Assembly (NCBI GenBank): GCA_003481745.1
Contig: QULP01000001.1
Span: forward strand, 186,001 to 250,000
DNA: 64,000 nt
Source of the DNA: Firmicutes bacterium OM04-13BH
Lineage (GTDB): Bacteria; Bacillota; Clostridia; Lachnospirales; Lachnospiraceae
Direction of reading: 5' to 3'
Position numbers and translations under genes: made by a program. Below, one piece after another: positions 23,673 to 32,983 of the stretch (positions within the stretch are counted from its first letter, which is position 1; each line of letters begins with the position of its first letter). The notes under the pieces are model-generated. The model saw nothing but the letters and a program-made list of their open reading frames with translations, was not told the origin of the DNA and ran no database searches.

Positions 23673-24512
23673 ATGTCACTTGGTGAAAATACCATTTTAC
23701 TAAATGATGGTCATAAAATGCCGCTTCTCGGACTTGGAGTATACAAAGCAGATGCCGGAACAGAAGTGGAACAAGCCATTCAAGACGCCGTCTGCTCTGG
23801 TTATCGTCTGATTGATACCGCTTCTGTTTATAAAAATGAAGACGGAGTCGGACGAGGTTTAAAAGCACTTGATGTACCACGGGAAGAATTATTTATCACA
23901 ACAAAGATATGGAATAATGCACAGCGTCTTGGTGACGTAGAAGATAGTTTTAACAGAAGTCTGGAAAGACTTGGACTTGATTATGTTGATTTGTATTTAA
24001 TTCACTGGCCGGTTCCCGGATGTTTCACAAACACATGGAAAACGCTGGAAAAATTACAATCTGCGGGGAAAATCAAATCCATCGGTGTTTCTAACTTCCG
24101 TATCCATGAATTAGAGTTACTAAAATCGGTTTCCGATATCAAACCTGCTGTCAATCAGGTAGAGTTTCATCCTCTGTTCAATCAAAAAGAACTGCTTTCT
24201 TATTGCAAATCAGAGGGAATTGCCGTCCAGGCTTATGCTCCGCTTGCCAGAGGTGCTTATCTGCATAGCCAGCTTCTCTTAGAAATCGGCAGCAGATATC
24301 AGAAAACAACCGCTCAGATTGGACTTCGCTGGCTGGTACAGCAGGGAATATCTGCAATTCCAAAATCCACTCATAAAGACCGTATTTTAGAAAATGCAGA
24401 TATCTTTGATTTTTCTTTAACCGAAGAAGAAATGAATGCGATTAATGCAATGGACATCAAACAAAGAACTGCCGGTATTCCGGAAGACATGCTTCCTTAT
24501 TATCAGGACTAA
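23673..24512 (+). CDS. Aldo/keto reductase
   Basis: This 279-residue NADPH-dependent reductase of the AKR5-like class probably reduces small aldehydes or keto compounds such as methylglyoxal. The catalytic tetrad is visible as Asp in RLIDTASVY, the following Tyr, Lys in TTKIWN and His in LIHWPVPG. The C-terminal cofactor loop AIPKSTHKDRILEN is also present. It is a single plus-strand gene with an AAAGGAGG site 8 bases before the ATG, ending at a bidirectional terminator. The natural substrate cannot be told from sequence. Confidence 0.93.
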   Translation: MSLGENTILLNDGHKMPLLGLGVYKADAGTEVEQAIQDAVCSGYRLIDTASVYKNEDGVGRGLKALDVPREELFITTKIWNNAQRLGDVEDSFNRSLERLGLDYVDLYLIHWPVPGCFTNTWKTLEKLQSAGKIKSIGVSNFRIHELELLKSVSDIKPAVNQVEFHPLFNQKELLSYCKSEGIAVQAYAPLARGAYLHSQLLLEIGSRYQKTTAQIGLRWLVQQGISAIPKSTHKDRILENADIFDFSLTEEEMNAINAMDIKQRTAGIPEDMLPYYQD

Positions 24513-24556
24513 AAAAATGACAGGAATTCTTTTCTATATGATTCCTGTCATTTTTC
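24512..24556. terminator. Bidirectional intrinsic terminator
   Basis: AAAAAATGACAGGAAT and ATTCCTGTCATTTTT form a long stem with A/T tails on both sides. It separates the convergent aldo/keto reductase and MacB-type permease genes and can serve both. Confidence 0.9.
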
Positions 24557-24597
24557 TTTTCTCCACTCTTAAATTTTTCTAATTTTTTTCTTAATAT

Positions 24598-25824
24598 TCA
24601 GTTTCTTCTAAGCGCTTCTATCGGACTTAATTTTGCTGCTTTTCTTGCCGGATAAACTCCAAACACAATTCCAATTCCGGAAGAAAATACCGTTGCCAAA
24701 AGAATGGTAGATAATTTAATTCCCGGCGTAAAACCAAGTGTTGGAATCGAACACACCGCATAAGCAAGTGCCACACCAATTGTAATTCCAATTAAGCCCC
24801 CAATGCAGGCAATGATTGCCGACTCTGCCAAAAACTGCATCATAATCGAAGAAGTTTTTGCTCCTAATGATTTTCGGATACCAATCTCCCTCGTACGTTC
24901 TGTCACAGATACTAACATAATATTCATGACACCAATTCCACCAACCAAAAGAGAAATTCCGGCAACCAGCGAAATAAATCCGGTAATCATATTCAGCATA
25001 TCATTGATAGATGACATCTGGTCCGTAAAATTTTCCATATCATAATAGCTTTCTCCCGAACTGTAATGCAATTGATTTAAAAGTGCAATTGCCGCATTTG
25101 CAACCTTTCCAGTGTCCGCACTTTTGTCCGTTGTAATATAAAGATATGCAAATGAAGAAGTATCATATCCAAATACATCCATTGCCGTATACGGAACATC
25201 CATAGACACACTCTGTTCATCTCCATATTCCATCGTGACCATGTTTCCTAAATTTTCCTGTTCTACAATTCCGATAATCTGAAAATCACCGGTACTGTTA
25301 TCCGATGCAATTTCGATATTCATTCCAACTACATCGTCTGTTCCAAACATGGAAATCGCATCTTTTTTGTTGACTACGCAGACACGGTTTGCCGTATCAA
25401 TATCACTTTGATTAAAATACCGTCCTCTTACCACTTTCCATTTTGAGATTTCCTGCTGTGCCGTTCCTCCACCGGTAAGATTGACCGTAAATTTCCCTTT
25501 TAATGTCTTAGTTGAACCTGCTGCTCCAAAGACCGGAGAAGTCCCTGTCACCCCATCTATCTTTGATTCAATCTGAGCAAAATCATCTTCTGTCATATAC
25601 TCTTCTCTTTTTTGCCCCTCATCGCTTAAATAAAGATAAATCTGTCCTCCTGCAATGGAGTCCAGCTGTTTATTCATTTCATTTTTAAAGCCCGCTCCAA
25701 CCGACATAATTGTAATAACCGAAGAAATTCCAATAATGATGCCAAGCATGGTGAGCAGGGAACGTCCCTTATTTGCCCTGATATTTTGCAGAGCCATTTT
25801 TAGATACTCGAATGTCTGTCCCAT
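24598..25824 (-). CDS. MacB-type ABC transporter permease
   Basis: This 408-residue FtsX/MacB-family permease begins with a short cytoplasmic segment and an N-terminal membrane helix (SLLTMLGIIIGISSVITIMS). A large extracytoplasmic MacB core domain (about residues 45-270) follows, then three C-terminal helices (VAGISLLVGGIGVMNIMLVS, IIACIGGLIGITIG and the last before ending PIEALRRN). It is the third gene of an adaptor-type efflux operon, 2 bases after the HlyD-like gene. With the ATPase and adaptor it probably exports peptides, antibiotics or signalling compounds. The substrate is unknown. Confidence 0.92.
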   Translation of the reverse strand: MGQTFEYLKMALQNIRANKGRSLLTMLGIIIGISSVITIMSVGAGFKNEMNKQLDSIAGGQIYLYLSDEGQKREEYMTEDDFAQIESKIDGVTGTSPVFGAAGSTKTLKGKFTVNLTGGGTAQQEISKWKVVRGRYFNQSDIDTANRVCVVNKKDAISMFGTDDVVGMNIEIASDNSTGDFQIIGIVEQENLGNMVTMEYGDEQSVSMDVPYTAMDVFGYDTSSFAYLYITTDKSADTGKVANAAIALLNQLHYSSGESYYDMENFTDQMSSINDMLNMITGFISLVAGISLLVGGIGVMNIMLVSVTERTREIGIRKSLGAKTSSIMMQFLAESAIIACIGGLIGITIGVALAYAVCSIPTLGFTPGIKLSTILLATVFSSGIGIVFGVYPARKAAKLSPIEALRRN

Positions 25825-25826
25825 TA

Positions 25827-27488
25827 TTATTCCTCTGTGCTCCCACTTACTGCCTCTGCTTTCATTCCTGTTTCTACACCTTCCGGAAGCTCTGAAATTA
25901 CTTCATCTCCTGCTTTTAGCCCTTTTTCTACTTCTATGTAATCACTCGCTGTAACACCTGTTGTAATATTCTGTTTCGTAATCACACCATTTTTTAACAC
26001 ATAACAAAAAGTGCTGTCAGTCGCTGTATTCACAGCAGAGGCTGGAACACATACCACATCTTTTGCAGTATCCGTCTCAATCGAAACTTTTGCTTCTACC
26101 CCAAGGAAAATACTTTCGTCCGGATTGTCAATTTTTACTTTTGCCGAAATCACAGGTGCACCTTTTTCATTTGTCTGGGCAACCTTGCTGATAGATGAAA
26201 CGGTTCCCGCATAAGTATGACTCGCAATATTAACAGAAGCTTTCTGACCTTCCTTTAATTTATCATAATCGTACTTTGATACACTGACGTTTACTGCAAC
26301 TTCTTCATTGCTTGAAACCGTTACCAGTTCCATTCCCTGTGTTGCTGTTGTTCCTTCTGAAATTTCTTCTTTTGAAATAATTCCAGAAAATTCTGCCTTA
26401 ATTCCCTGACGACCTTTTTCTAATAACTCCTGTGTACTTGCCGCCTCTAATTCTGCGAGATTGTCCGTTGCCTCCAACTGGTTCTTTGCTGCCTGTGTAA
26501 GTCCTGCATCTGAAGAACCTTCTGCTACCGTTTTCTTTTCGGAAAGTTCTGCCTGCAGTTCAGAAAGTTTTGTTGTCGCATCTTCTAATTCATTCTGCCA
26601 TGCAACAATCTGTTCATCTGAATCTGCATCTTTTGCATTACTCTGTGCTTCAATCTGCTGTACATTTAATTGTGTAATCACATCATTTTGTTCATCAATA
26701 TAATTCTGCTGTTCTTTTATCTGATTTTTTGTCTGCTTTAAGGCATCATTGAAATTATTTAATTGATGCTCCGCCTCCGAAGCATCTCCACCTTCTTTTT
26801 TAGTCTCTGAGATTTCCGCCGTAAGCTCTGTAATTTTTGCCTCCTGCTCCTGCTGTAATGCAGTAAGACTCGACATATTCTCCTGCATTTTTGCCAGTTC
26901 TGCCTGTGCTTTTGTCAATGCCATACTAATATCAGAAGAAGCCTTTGAAGAATCTTCCGCAAGTGTACGGGTACGGTCCGCAATGGCTGTTTTTAAAGAC
27001 GCCACATACTCTTGATAATTTTTAACATTCTGCTCCAATGTGGGAAGTTCTGCCTGTGCATCTTTTACTTTTTGTGCACTCTCTACCGCTTTCTGTGCTG
27101 TATCTTTTGAACCACTTACCGTTGCTGTTTTATTTAACTGGCTTTTTTCATTATCCTGTTCTAAAGAATCGATTTCAAACGCAACCAGTGTATCTCCTTT
27201 TTTTACCAAATCACCGGTTTGATAACCAAGACTGGAAATTGTCGCATTGACCGGTGAAAAATAAGTCTTCACTTTCAGGCTTTCTACCGTTCCACTTGTC
27301 TCCACCCTTGAAGTGACATCCTGTTTTTTTGCCTGTTCTACCGTAACCTGTGGCAATGAATCTTTTTGCTTTCTTCCAGACACACTTACTGCACCGACTA
27401 CTATGACTACTACTATTGCTCCAACAATAATCCACTTTTTCTTTTTTGAGGACATTCCCACCAGTTGTTTTACGTTTCTTTTTTTCAT
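25827..27488 (-). CDS. HlyD/MacA-family efflux adaptor
   Basis: This 553-residue protein has an N-terminal membrane anchor (WIIVGAIVVVIVVGAVSVSG, about residues 19-38), a biotinyl-lipoyl-like half motif GTVESLKVKTYFSPVNATI, and a very long coiled-coil hairpin (about residues 130-350). The second lipoyl half (GIISKEEISEGTTATQGMEL) and membrane-proximal beta domains (VVCVPASAVNTATDSTFCYV) follow. It overlaps the ATPase gene by 4 bases. In Gram-positives such adaptors pair with MacB-type permeases. The long coil could span the peptidoglycan layer. Confidence 0.9.
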   Translation of the reverse strand: MKKRNVKQLVGMSSKKKKWIIVGAIVVVIVVGAVSVSGRKQKDSLPQVTVEQAKKQDVTSRVETSGTVESLKVKTYFSPVNATISSLGYQTGDLVKKGDTLVAFEIDSLEQDNEKSQLNKTATVSGSKDTAQKAVESAQKVKDAQAELPTLEQNVKNYQEYVASLKTAIADRTRTLAEDSSKASSDISMALTKAQAELAKMQENMSSLTALQQEQEAKITELTAEISETKKEGGDASEAEHQLNNFNDALKQTKNQIKEQQNYIDEQNDVITQLNVQQIEAQSNAKDADSDEQIVAWQNELEDATTKLSELQAELSEKKTVAEGSSDAGLTQAAKNQLEATDNLAELEAASTQELLEKGRQGIKAEFSGIISKEEISEGTTATQGMELVTVSSNEEVAVNVSVSKYDYDKLKEGQKASVNIASHTYAGTVSSISKVAQTNEKGAPVISAKVKIDNPDESIFLGVEAKVSIETDTAKDVVCVPASAVNTATDSTFCYVLKNGVITKQNITTGVTASDYIEVEKGLKAGDEVISELPEGVETGMKAEAVSGSTEE

Positions 27489-28204
27489 TTTATTTCCTCT
27501 CTGCTTTCCAATATTTTATCATTCTTCCGGTCAGATTCTATTTTCCCATCCAAAATACGGATAATCCTGTATGCCTGTTCCGCAATTTTGTCATCGTGTG
27601 TAATTAGAATCACGGTTCTACCTCCGCTGTGAAGGTCTTTTAAAATCTGAAGAATTTCTTTACTTGAAGCAGAATCCAGATTTCCTGTCGGCTCATCCGC
27701 CAAAATCACCGGCGGTTTTGCTGCGATTGCTCTTGCAATTGCAACTCTCTGCTGTTGTCCTCCGGACATCTCCGATGGTTTATGGTCCATTCTGTGCCCA
27801 AGACCTACCATTTCGAGTGCTTCCTTTGCCAGTTTTCTTCTCTCCTGTTTTCCAATTCCACGATAAATTAATGGAAGTTCCACATTTTCAACTGCATTTA
27901 AATTTGCAATCAAATTAAATCCCTGAAAAATAAAACCAATTTCTTTATTGCGGATTGCAGAAAGTTCATTATCTTTTAAATGCGAAACATCCTGCCCATG
28001 AAGATAATAAGAACCACTTGTCGGCACATCCAGACACCCCAGCATATTCATCAACGTAGATTTGCCTGAACCTGACTGACCAATAATTGCTACCAGTTCG
28101 CCCTCCATGATCTCAAGGTTGATATGGTCTAATGCTCGCACTTCATTTTCTCCAGGATTATAAACTTTACAAATATCCTTTAACTGTATCAGCGTCTTTT
28201 CCAT
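27485..28204 (-). CDS. ABC transporter ATP-binding protein (MacB/LolD-type)
   Basis: This 239-residue ATPase has Walker A GQSGSGKST near residue 41, the LSGGQQQR-type signature as MSGGQQQRVAIARAIAA near 145, Walker B VILADEPTGNLDS and the H-loop LITHDD. Lengths and motifs match the LolD/MacB nucleotide-binding family. It is the first gene of the efflux operon, and its 3' end overlaps the adaptor gene by 4 bases. A 17-bp palindrome and a candidate extended -10 promoter are upstream, suggesting regulated expression. Confidence 0.93.
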   Translation of the reverse strand: MEKTLIQLKDICKVYNPGENEVRALDHINLEIMEGELVAIIGQSGSGKSTLMNMLGCLDVPTSGSYYLHGQDVSHLKDNELSAIRNKEIGFIFQGFNLIANLNAVENVELPLIYRGIGKQERRKLAKEALEMVGLGHRMDHKPSEMSGGQQQRVAIARAIAAKPPVILADEPTGNLDSASSKEILQILKDLHSGGRTVILITHDDKIAEQAYRIIRILDGKIESDRKNDKILESREEIK

Positions 28205-28245
28205 CTAGACTTCCTTTCCTGTTTCATAATATATGTAGAAAGACT

Positions 28246-28262
28246 TTGAGAGCAGCTCTCAA
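28246..28262. promoter_or_regulatory. Perfect palindrome upstream of the efflux operon
   Basis: TTGAGAGC and GCTCTCAA flank a single central base. It lies about 45 bases before the ATPase start and just downstream of the candidate -10 box at 28278-28286, a typical operator position. No regulator gene is adjacent. Confidence 0.5.
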
Positions 28263-28277
28263 TTTTCTTACTCTTTT

Positions 28278-28286
28278 ATCATACCA
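28278..28286 (-). promoter_or_regulatory. Candidate extended -10 promoter of the efflux operon
   Basis: The minus strand has TGGTATGAT, an extended -10 form (TGnTATnAT). No convincing -35 box was found 17 bases upstream, which is acceptable for extended -10 promoters. Confidence 0.4.
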
Positions 28287-28351
28287 ATTCTTTTTTACAA
28301 TTTATTTGCACAAATCGAAAATTTTTCTAAAAGCCCCTTAATGTTTCTTAA

Positions 28352-28390
28352 GAAAAAAGGAGTGCACTTCCCTTTAAAGTACACTCCTTT
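28352..28390. terminator. Intrinsic terminator after gpsA
   Basis: AAGGAGTG-ACTT and AAGT-CACTCCTT arms form a 13-bp stem with one mismatch, with T-runs on both outer sides. It ends the DUF512-der-plsY-gpsA transcript on the minus strand. Confidence 0.88.
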
Positions 28391-28395
28391 GTAAA

Positions 28396-29403
28396 TTACC
28401 ATTCAAAATCCCAGTTTTCTATTTTCTTATCACGAACCATCAGCTCTTTTACTGCATCCGCCGGTGTTTTCCCTTCAAACAGTACTTCATTGACCTGTTC
28501 AATAATCGGCATTTCCACGTGATATTTCTTTGCAAGCTCCATCCCTGCTTTTGCTGAATAAACACCTTCTACAACCATATTTACTTCTTTCATAGCTTCT
28601 TCCATGGTTCTTCCCTGTCCCATTAAGAAACCGGCTTTTCGATTACGGCTGTGAACACTTGCACAAGTAACAATCAAATCTCCAATACCCGATAAACCAT
28701 AAAAGGTTTCCGCCTTTGCGCCCATTGCCACACCAAGACGTTCCATCTCGGTAATTCCACGGGTAATCAGAGCTGCCTTTGTATTGTCTCCATATCCTAA
28801 TCCATCCGCAGTCCCTGCTGCCAGCGCAATCACATTTTTTAATGCTGCTCCGAGTTCAATTCCTAAAATATCCGGGCTGATATAAACCCGAAATACGGAA
28901 CTCATAAAAATATTCTGCAGATATTCCGCAAGTGCTCTTGTCTTTGCCCCGACTACACAGGTTGTCGGAAGACCACGGCTTACCTCTTCTGCATGGCTTG
29001 GTCCTGAAAGCACACATGCCTGACAATTTGGAATTTCTTCTTCTATCATATCGGTCAGTGTCATCAGACTGCCCTCTTCAATTCCTTTTGCCACATTGAC
29101 AATGACCTGCCCATACCGGATATGGGAAGACATTTTCTTAGCTGTCGTCCGAACTGCCACAGACGGCACAGCCATTACAATCACATCTTTATCAATCAAA
29201 GCTTCCGATAAATCAGAAGTTACATGGATTTCTTCCGGAATTTTAACCCCTGGCAGTTTTGCTTTATTTTCTCTTGCTGTTCTTAATTCCTCTGCCTGTT
29301 CTTCTCTGTGTGACCAAAGCATTGTATCATGTCCATTATTACATAATAACATTGCAAGCGCTGTTCCCCAGCTTCCCGCCCCAACTACACTCACTTTTGC
29401 CAT
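28396..29403 (-). CDS. gpsA: NAD(P)H-dependent glycerol-3-phosphate dehydrogenase
   Basis: GpsA makes sn-glycerol-3-phosphate from dihydroxyacetone phosphate for phospholipid synthesis. The protein starts MAKVSVVGAGSWGTALAMLL, a classic Rossmann GxGxxG start. It has VNVAKGIE and SGPSHAEEV motifs, and the catalytic-lysine region GAALKNVIALAAG. The ORF is open 25 codons further upstream, but the ATG at 29403 has AGGAGG at good spacing and matches family N-termini, giving 335 residues. It follows plsY by 13 bases, placing both steps of lysophosphatidate formation together. Confidence 0.95.
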   Translation of the reverse strand: MAKVSVVGAGSWGTALAMLLCNNGHDTMLWSHREEQAEELRTARENKAKLPGVKIPEEIHVTSDLSEALIDKDVIVMAVPSVAVRTTAKKMSSHIRYGQVIVNVAKGIEEGSLMTLTDMIEEEIPNCQACVLSGPSHAEEVSRGLPTTCVVGAKTRALAEYLQNIFMSSVFRVYISPDILGIELGAALKNVIALAAGTADGLGYGDNTKAALITRGITEMERLGVAMGAKAETFYGLSGIGDLIVTCASVHSRNRKAGFLMGQGRTMEEAMKEVNMVVEGVYSAKAGMELAKKYHVEMPIIEQVNEVLFEGKTPADAVKELMVRDKKIENWDFEW

Positions 29404-29416
29404 ACCCAAATACCTC

Positions 29417-30058
29417 CTATTTTTTACCAAATTCAATCTTGTTTTCGGTTCCGGTTGCCAGTCGTTTGATATTTGCACGATGTCTCCAAAATGCCAGAAG
29501 CATCAAAAGAAATGCAACAATATACATTTCATGAAGCACCGATGCAGGTACATCATAACGCCCCATCTGTCCAGAAGCAATCACTCCAACGACAAAAAAG
29601 AAATACGCCAGCAAAGATGCCAGAGAAACAAAATGACTTAAGAAAAATACGGTAAAAAATACAACCGCGCATAAGAAAAATAACCGCCAGTCAAATGCAA
29701 TTAACATTCCTACAGAAGCTGCTATTCCTTTTCCACCCTTAAAATTCATATAAAACGGGAAATTATGTCCCAATACACAACCCGCTCCGGCATACAATTT
29801 TAAAAGCATAATCTGTTCCGGAAATGCTCTTCCAAAAATCAGACTGACCAGTAAAATAGCCAGGATCGCTTTTAAACAGTCTCCTGCAAGAGTAATTGCT
29901 CCTGCTTTCTTTCCAAGCGTACGCAGTGCATTTGTTGTTCCTGCATTTCCACTTCCATATTTACGGATGTCAATTCCATTTCTCTTTCCATAAAAATAAC
30001 CGGTCTGAAACAATCCGAATCCATATCCGATTACAAGACATACGATTTTCGCCCACAT
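29417..30058 (-). CDS. plsY: Glycerol-3-phosphate acyltransferase PlsY
   Basis: PlsY transfers acyl groups from acyl-phosphate to glycerol-3-phosphate in the membrane. The 213-residue protein is very hydrophobic, with five or so membrane segments. It has the three PlsY motifs: GSGNAGTTNALRTLGKKAG near residue 36, GHNFPFYMNFKGGKGIAAS near 100, and a C-terminal helix with WRHRANIKRL. The start at 30058 is preferred over the longer ORF because AAGGAG precedes it and family members begin there. It lies between der and gpsA, a common clostridial order. Confidence 0.95.
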   Translation of the reverse strand: MWAKIVCLVIGYGFGLFQTGYFYGKRNGIDIRKYGSGNAGTTNALRTLGKKAGAITLAGDCLKAILAILLVSLIFGRAFPEQIMLLKLYAGAGCVLGHNFPFYMNFKGGKGIAASVGMLIAFDWRLFFLCAVVFFTVFFLSHFVSLASLLAYFFFVVGVIASGQMGRYDVPASVLHEMYIVAFLLMLLAFWRHRANIKRLATGTENKIEFGKK

Positions 30059-30065
30059 ATTTTTG

Positions 30066-31391
30066 TTACTCCTTGTCCTTTCTCTCACGAATCAGGAATT
30101 TTAAAGAAGTTCCTTTAAATCCAAAGGCCTCTCTGATTTTATTTTCCAGATATCTTGTGTAAGAAAAATGCATTAACTCTTTATCATTTACAAAAATAAC
30201 AAATGTTGGCGGTTTTACAGAAACCTGTGTCATGTAGAATAATTTCAGACGTTTTCCTTTATCCGAAGGTGGCTGCTGCATTGCCACGGCTTCTGTCATA
30301 ATCTCATTGAGTACACCGGTCTGAATACGAAGGGTCTGATTTTCAAGCACCATATCAATGGTTTCAAATAATTTCGGAACTCTCTGTCCGGTTTTTGCAG
30401 AAATAAATAAAATTTCTGCATAAGGCATATAAGAAAGGATTTCACGCACTTTATTAGTAAACTTATAAATGGTCTTATCATTTTTCTCAATTGCATCCCA
30501 TTTATTGACTGCAATAATGACACCTTTTCCTCTTTCATGTGCGATTCCGGCAATCTTTGCATCCTGCTCGGTTACCCCTTCCGTTGCATCAATCATCATA
30601 ACGACGACATCCGCACGCTCCACCGCGGTTACGGTACGGATAATACTGTATCGTTCGAGTTCTTCTTTAATTTTATTTTTTCTTCTAAGACCTGCCGTAT
30701 CAATGAAAACATATTCATTTCCATTCCATTCTACTTTTGTATCAATGGCATCTCTTGTAGTTCCGGCAATATCCGAAACAATAACACGGGATTCTCCAAG
30801 GACTTTATTAATCAGAGAAGATTTTCCCACATTTGGCTTTCCTACAACCGCAATCTTCGGAATTTCCTCTTCTTCTGCCTGACCTGCACCCTCTTCAAAG
30901 TGACTGACTACTTTCTCTAACATGTCACCAATTCCAAGTTTTCCACTTGCAGAAATCGGCACCGGTTCTCCAATTCCCAGATTATAAAATTCATAAGTAT
31001 CCATCATGAATTTATCAAAACTGTCCACTTTATTGACAACCAGTACAACCGGTTTATTACTGCGGCGCAGCATATCTGCTACCTTTGCATCGGAATCCAC
31101 CAGTCCCTGGCGTACATCGGTAATAAAAATAATAACATCGGCAGTATCAATGGCAATCTGTGCCTGTTCACGCATCTGTGACAAAATAATATCTTTGCTG
31201 TCCGGTTCAATACCACCGGTATCAATTAACGTAAAGTTTTTATCCAGCCAGCTTACATCTGCATAAATGCGGTCTCTTGTTACGCCTGGTGTATCTTTTA
31301 CAATTGAAATTTTCTCACCGGCAAGTGCATTAAATAACGTAGATTTTCCTACATTAGGTCTCCCTACAATCGCTACAATCGGTTTGCTCAT
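30066..31391 (-). CDS. der: Ribosome-associated GTPase Der (EngA)
   Basis: Der is a double-GTPase needed for 50S ribosome assembly. The 441-residue protein has two G domains, [14 protein letters not shown] at residues 10-23 and [15 protein letters not shown] near 185. Each has its [13 protein letters not shown] and NKVD/NKWD motifs, and a C-terminal KH-like domain follows. Length is standard. It is preceded by GAAGGAG. Its start is within the 3' end of the DUF512 gene (38-base overlap). Confidence 0.96.
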   Translation of the reverse strand: MSKPIVAIVGRPNVGKSTLFNALAGEKISIVKDTPGVTRDRIYADVSWLDKNFTLIDTGGIEPDSKDIILSQMREQAQIAIDTADVIIFITDVRQGLVDSDAKVADMLRRSNKPVVLVVNKVDSFDKFMMDTYEFYNLGIGEPVPISASGKLGIGDMLEKVVSHFEEGAGQAEEEEIPKIAVVGKPNVGKSSLINKVLGESRVIVSDIAGTTRDAIDTKVEWNGNEYVFIDTAGLRRKNKIKEELERYSIIRTVTAVERADVVVMMIDATEGVTEQDAKIAGIAHERGKGVIIAVNKWDAIEKNDKTIYKFTNKVREILSYMPYAEILFISAKTGQRVPKLFETIDMVLENQTLRIQTGVLNEIMTEAVAMQQPPSDKGKRLKLFYMTQVSVKPPTFVIFVNDKELMHFSYTRYLENKIREAFGFKGTSLKFLIRERKDKE

Positions 31392-32736
31392 ACATCTGTC
31401 TCCTTCTATGTGCTCTTCCTGCGTCTTTCTCTAAGACAGCGGAAACTAATGAAGCGCCGTCTTCTTCTACGATTTTTACAGGAATCTTTAATTCTTTTTC
31501 TACCTCTTCTACTGTCCTATCATCAAGAAATACATTCTCTCCGCTTCGAAGCAGATTACAAGGTAATAATAGATATTCACCCAGTTCTTTATTTTTTAAC
31601 TGTGCAATTACATCCTGTCCTGTCAAAAGACCGGATACCGTTATTTTTTCACCAAAGAAATCATTTACAATCTGATAACCGTGAACTTTGACATTTGGAT
31701 ACTTCTCCTGAATCCAGTCCATATATTTTCTGATAAATCCATATGCCAACCGCCCAGTTGCAAAAGAAAGTTCTAATTTTCGTTCATCTCCCACTCTCTG
31801 CTCTAAGGCTTCTTCCACCTCTGTTTCCAAAAGCCTCAGCATACCGACTCCGTTTTCCAGCTGGAGATATCCATCATATCTTTCCTCCTCCGGCAGTTCT
31901 CTTCCTGCTAACAGGTACCACTCATCACTTGCATGAATAAAATGGAGTCCATAAGCTTCATAAAGTTTTTTCTGCCAGGATTCAATTAAGTCAATGACTT
32001 CCTCCGCATCTTGTTTTTCAAACGGTTCAAGCGGATATAGTCCATCCCGGAATTTACTTAATCCCACCGGAACAACCGAAACACTTCTTAAATGCGGAAG
32101 GTATTTTGATAAATCTTTAATACTTCGTTTAAGTTCTTCTTTATCATTTAACCCTTTACAAAGTACAATCTGTCCATTCATCTCAATTCCTGCTTCAAAC
32201 AATCTCTGCACTTTTGGGAAAATGTCTCCCGCAAAACGATTATGCAGCATTTTGCAACGCAGTTGTGGGTTCGTTGTCTGAAAAGAAATATTAATCGGTG
32301 CAAGATGATAATGAATAATCCGTTCAATATCATGGTCACTCATATTGGTAAGTGTAACATAGTTTCCCTGTAAAAAAGAAAGTCGGGAATCATCGTCTTT
32401 AAAATACAAAGTTTCTCTCATTCCCGGCGGCATCTGGTCAATAAAACAAAATACGCATTTATTTCTACAAGAACGGTATTCATCCATCAAACTATTTTCA
32501 AACACAATTCCAAGGTCCTCATCATAGTCTTTTTCGACTTCAAGTTCCCATTCTTCTCCGCTTTGTTTTTTTACCAGAAGTTCTATATATTCATCATTTA
32601 CCAGATAGTGATAGTCAAACACATCCTCAACCGGCTGTCCATTAATTGAAATCAGCTCGTCTCCAGCTTCTAATTCCAGTTCCTGTGCGATGCTTCCTTC
32701 TTGTATTTCTTTGATTTTATGTCTGCTTTGTTTCAT
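31354..32736 (-). CDS. PDZ - radical SAM - DUF512 protein
   Basis: This 460-residue protein begins with a PDZ-like domain ([20 protein letters not shown], about residues 30-50). A cysteine motif [12 protein letters not shown] (CxxxCxxC) near residue 95, typical of radical-SAM [4Fe-4S] enzymes, comes next, and a C-terminal DUF512 domain follows. The family is conserved next to der in Clostridia. Its reaction is not established. The ATG at 32736 has GAGG 6 bases upstream and is preferred to the TTG and ATG codons slightly upstream. It is probably the first gene of the operon with der, plsY and gpsA. Confidence 0.88.
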   Translation of the reverse strand: MKQSRHKIKEIQEGSIAQELELEAGDELISINGQPVEDVFDYHYLVNDEYIELLVKKQSGEEWELEVEKDYDEDLGIVFENSLMDEYRSCRNKCVFCFIDQMPPGMRETLYFKDDDSRLSFLQGNYVTLTNMSDHDIERIIHYHLAPINISFQTTNPQLRCKMLHNRFAGDIFPKVQRLFEAGIEMNGQIVLCKGLNDKEELKRSIKDLSKYLPHLRSVSVVPVGLSKFRDGLYPLEPFEKQDAEEVIDLIESWQKKLYEAYGLHFIHASDEWYLLAGRELPEEERYDGYLQLENGVGMLRLLETEVEEALEQRVGDERKLELSFATGRLAYGFIRKYMDWIQEKYPNVKVHGYQIVNDFFGEKITVSGLLTGQDVIAQLKNKELGEYLLLPCNLLRSGENVFLDDRTVEEVEKELKIPVKIVEEDGASLVSAVLEKDAGRAHRRRQMYEQTDCSDCRET

Positions 32737-32782
32737 ATCTATCCTCATTTCCAAACGAAGCTTTTAAACCCCGTTATTATCT

Positions 32783-32811
32783 ATAATACCAACAATACCG
32801 AAAAAAAGCAA
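32783..32811 (-). promoter_or_regulatory. Sigma-A promoter of the DUF512-der-plsY-gpsA operon
   Basis: On the minus strand TTGCTT (32806-32811) and TATTAT (32783-32788) are 17 bases apart. The -35 box is back to back with that of the divergent prs-like promoter, with 9 bases between them. Confidence 0.6.
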
Positions 32812-32820
32812 TATTTTTCC

Positions 32821-32849
32821 TTGACTGCCATGATATATAAATGTTATAA
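32821..32849 (+). promoter_or_regulatory. Sigma-A promoter of the prs-like gene
   Basis: TTGACT (32821-32826) and TTATAA (32844-32849) are 17 bases apart, leaving a leader of about 130 bases. The leader contains an AT-rich hairpin (ATCAGAAAT with ATTTCTGGT, about 32908-32943). Confidence 0.65.
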
Positions 32850-32983
32850 CTTAATTGTATAATTATGTCGAAAAGTTGGGATAAACACTATTTTATCTAC
32901 AACTGATATCAGAAATGTTTTTGTTTTAAATAATTTCTGGTATTTTAATAATCAAATTTAAAAAATATAATTTGGAGGTCATT

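Noticed and set aside
29404..29478. Longer gpsA start 25 codons upstream
   Set aside because: The extension overlaps plsY, lacks a ribosome site and has no family similarity. The ATG at 29403 has AGGAGG and the normal N-terminus.
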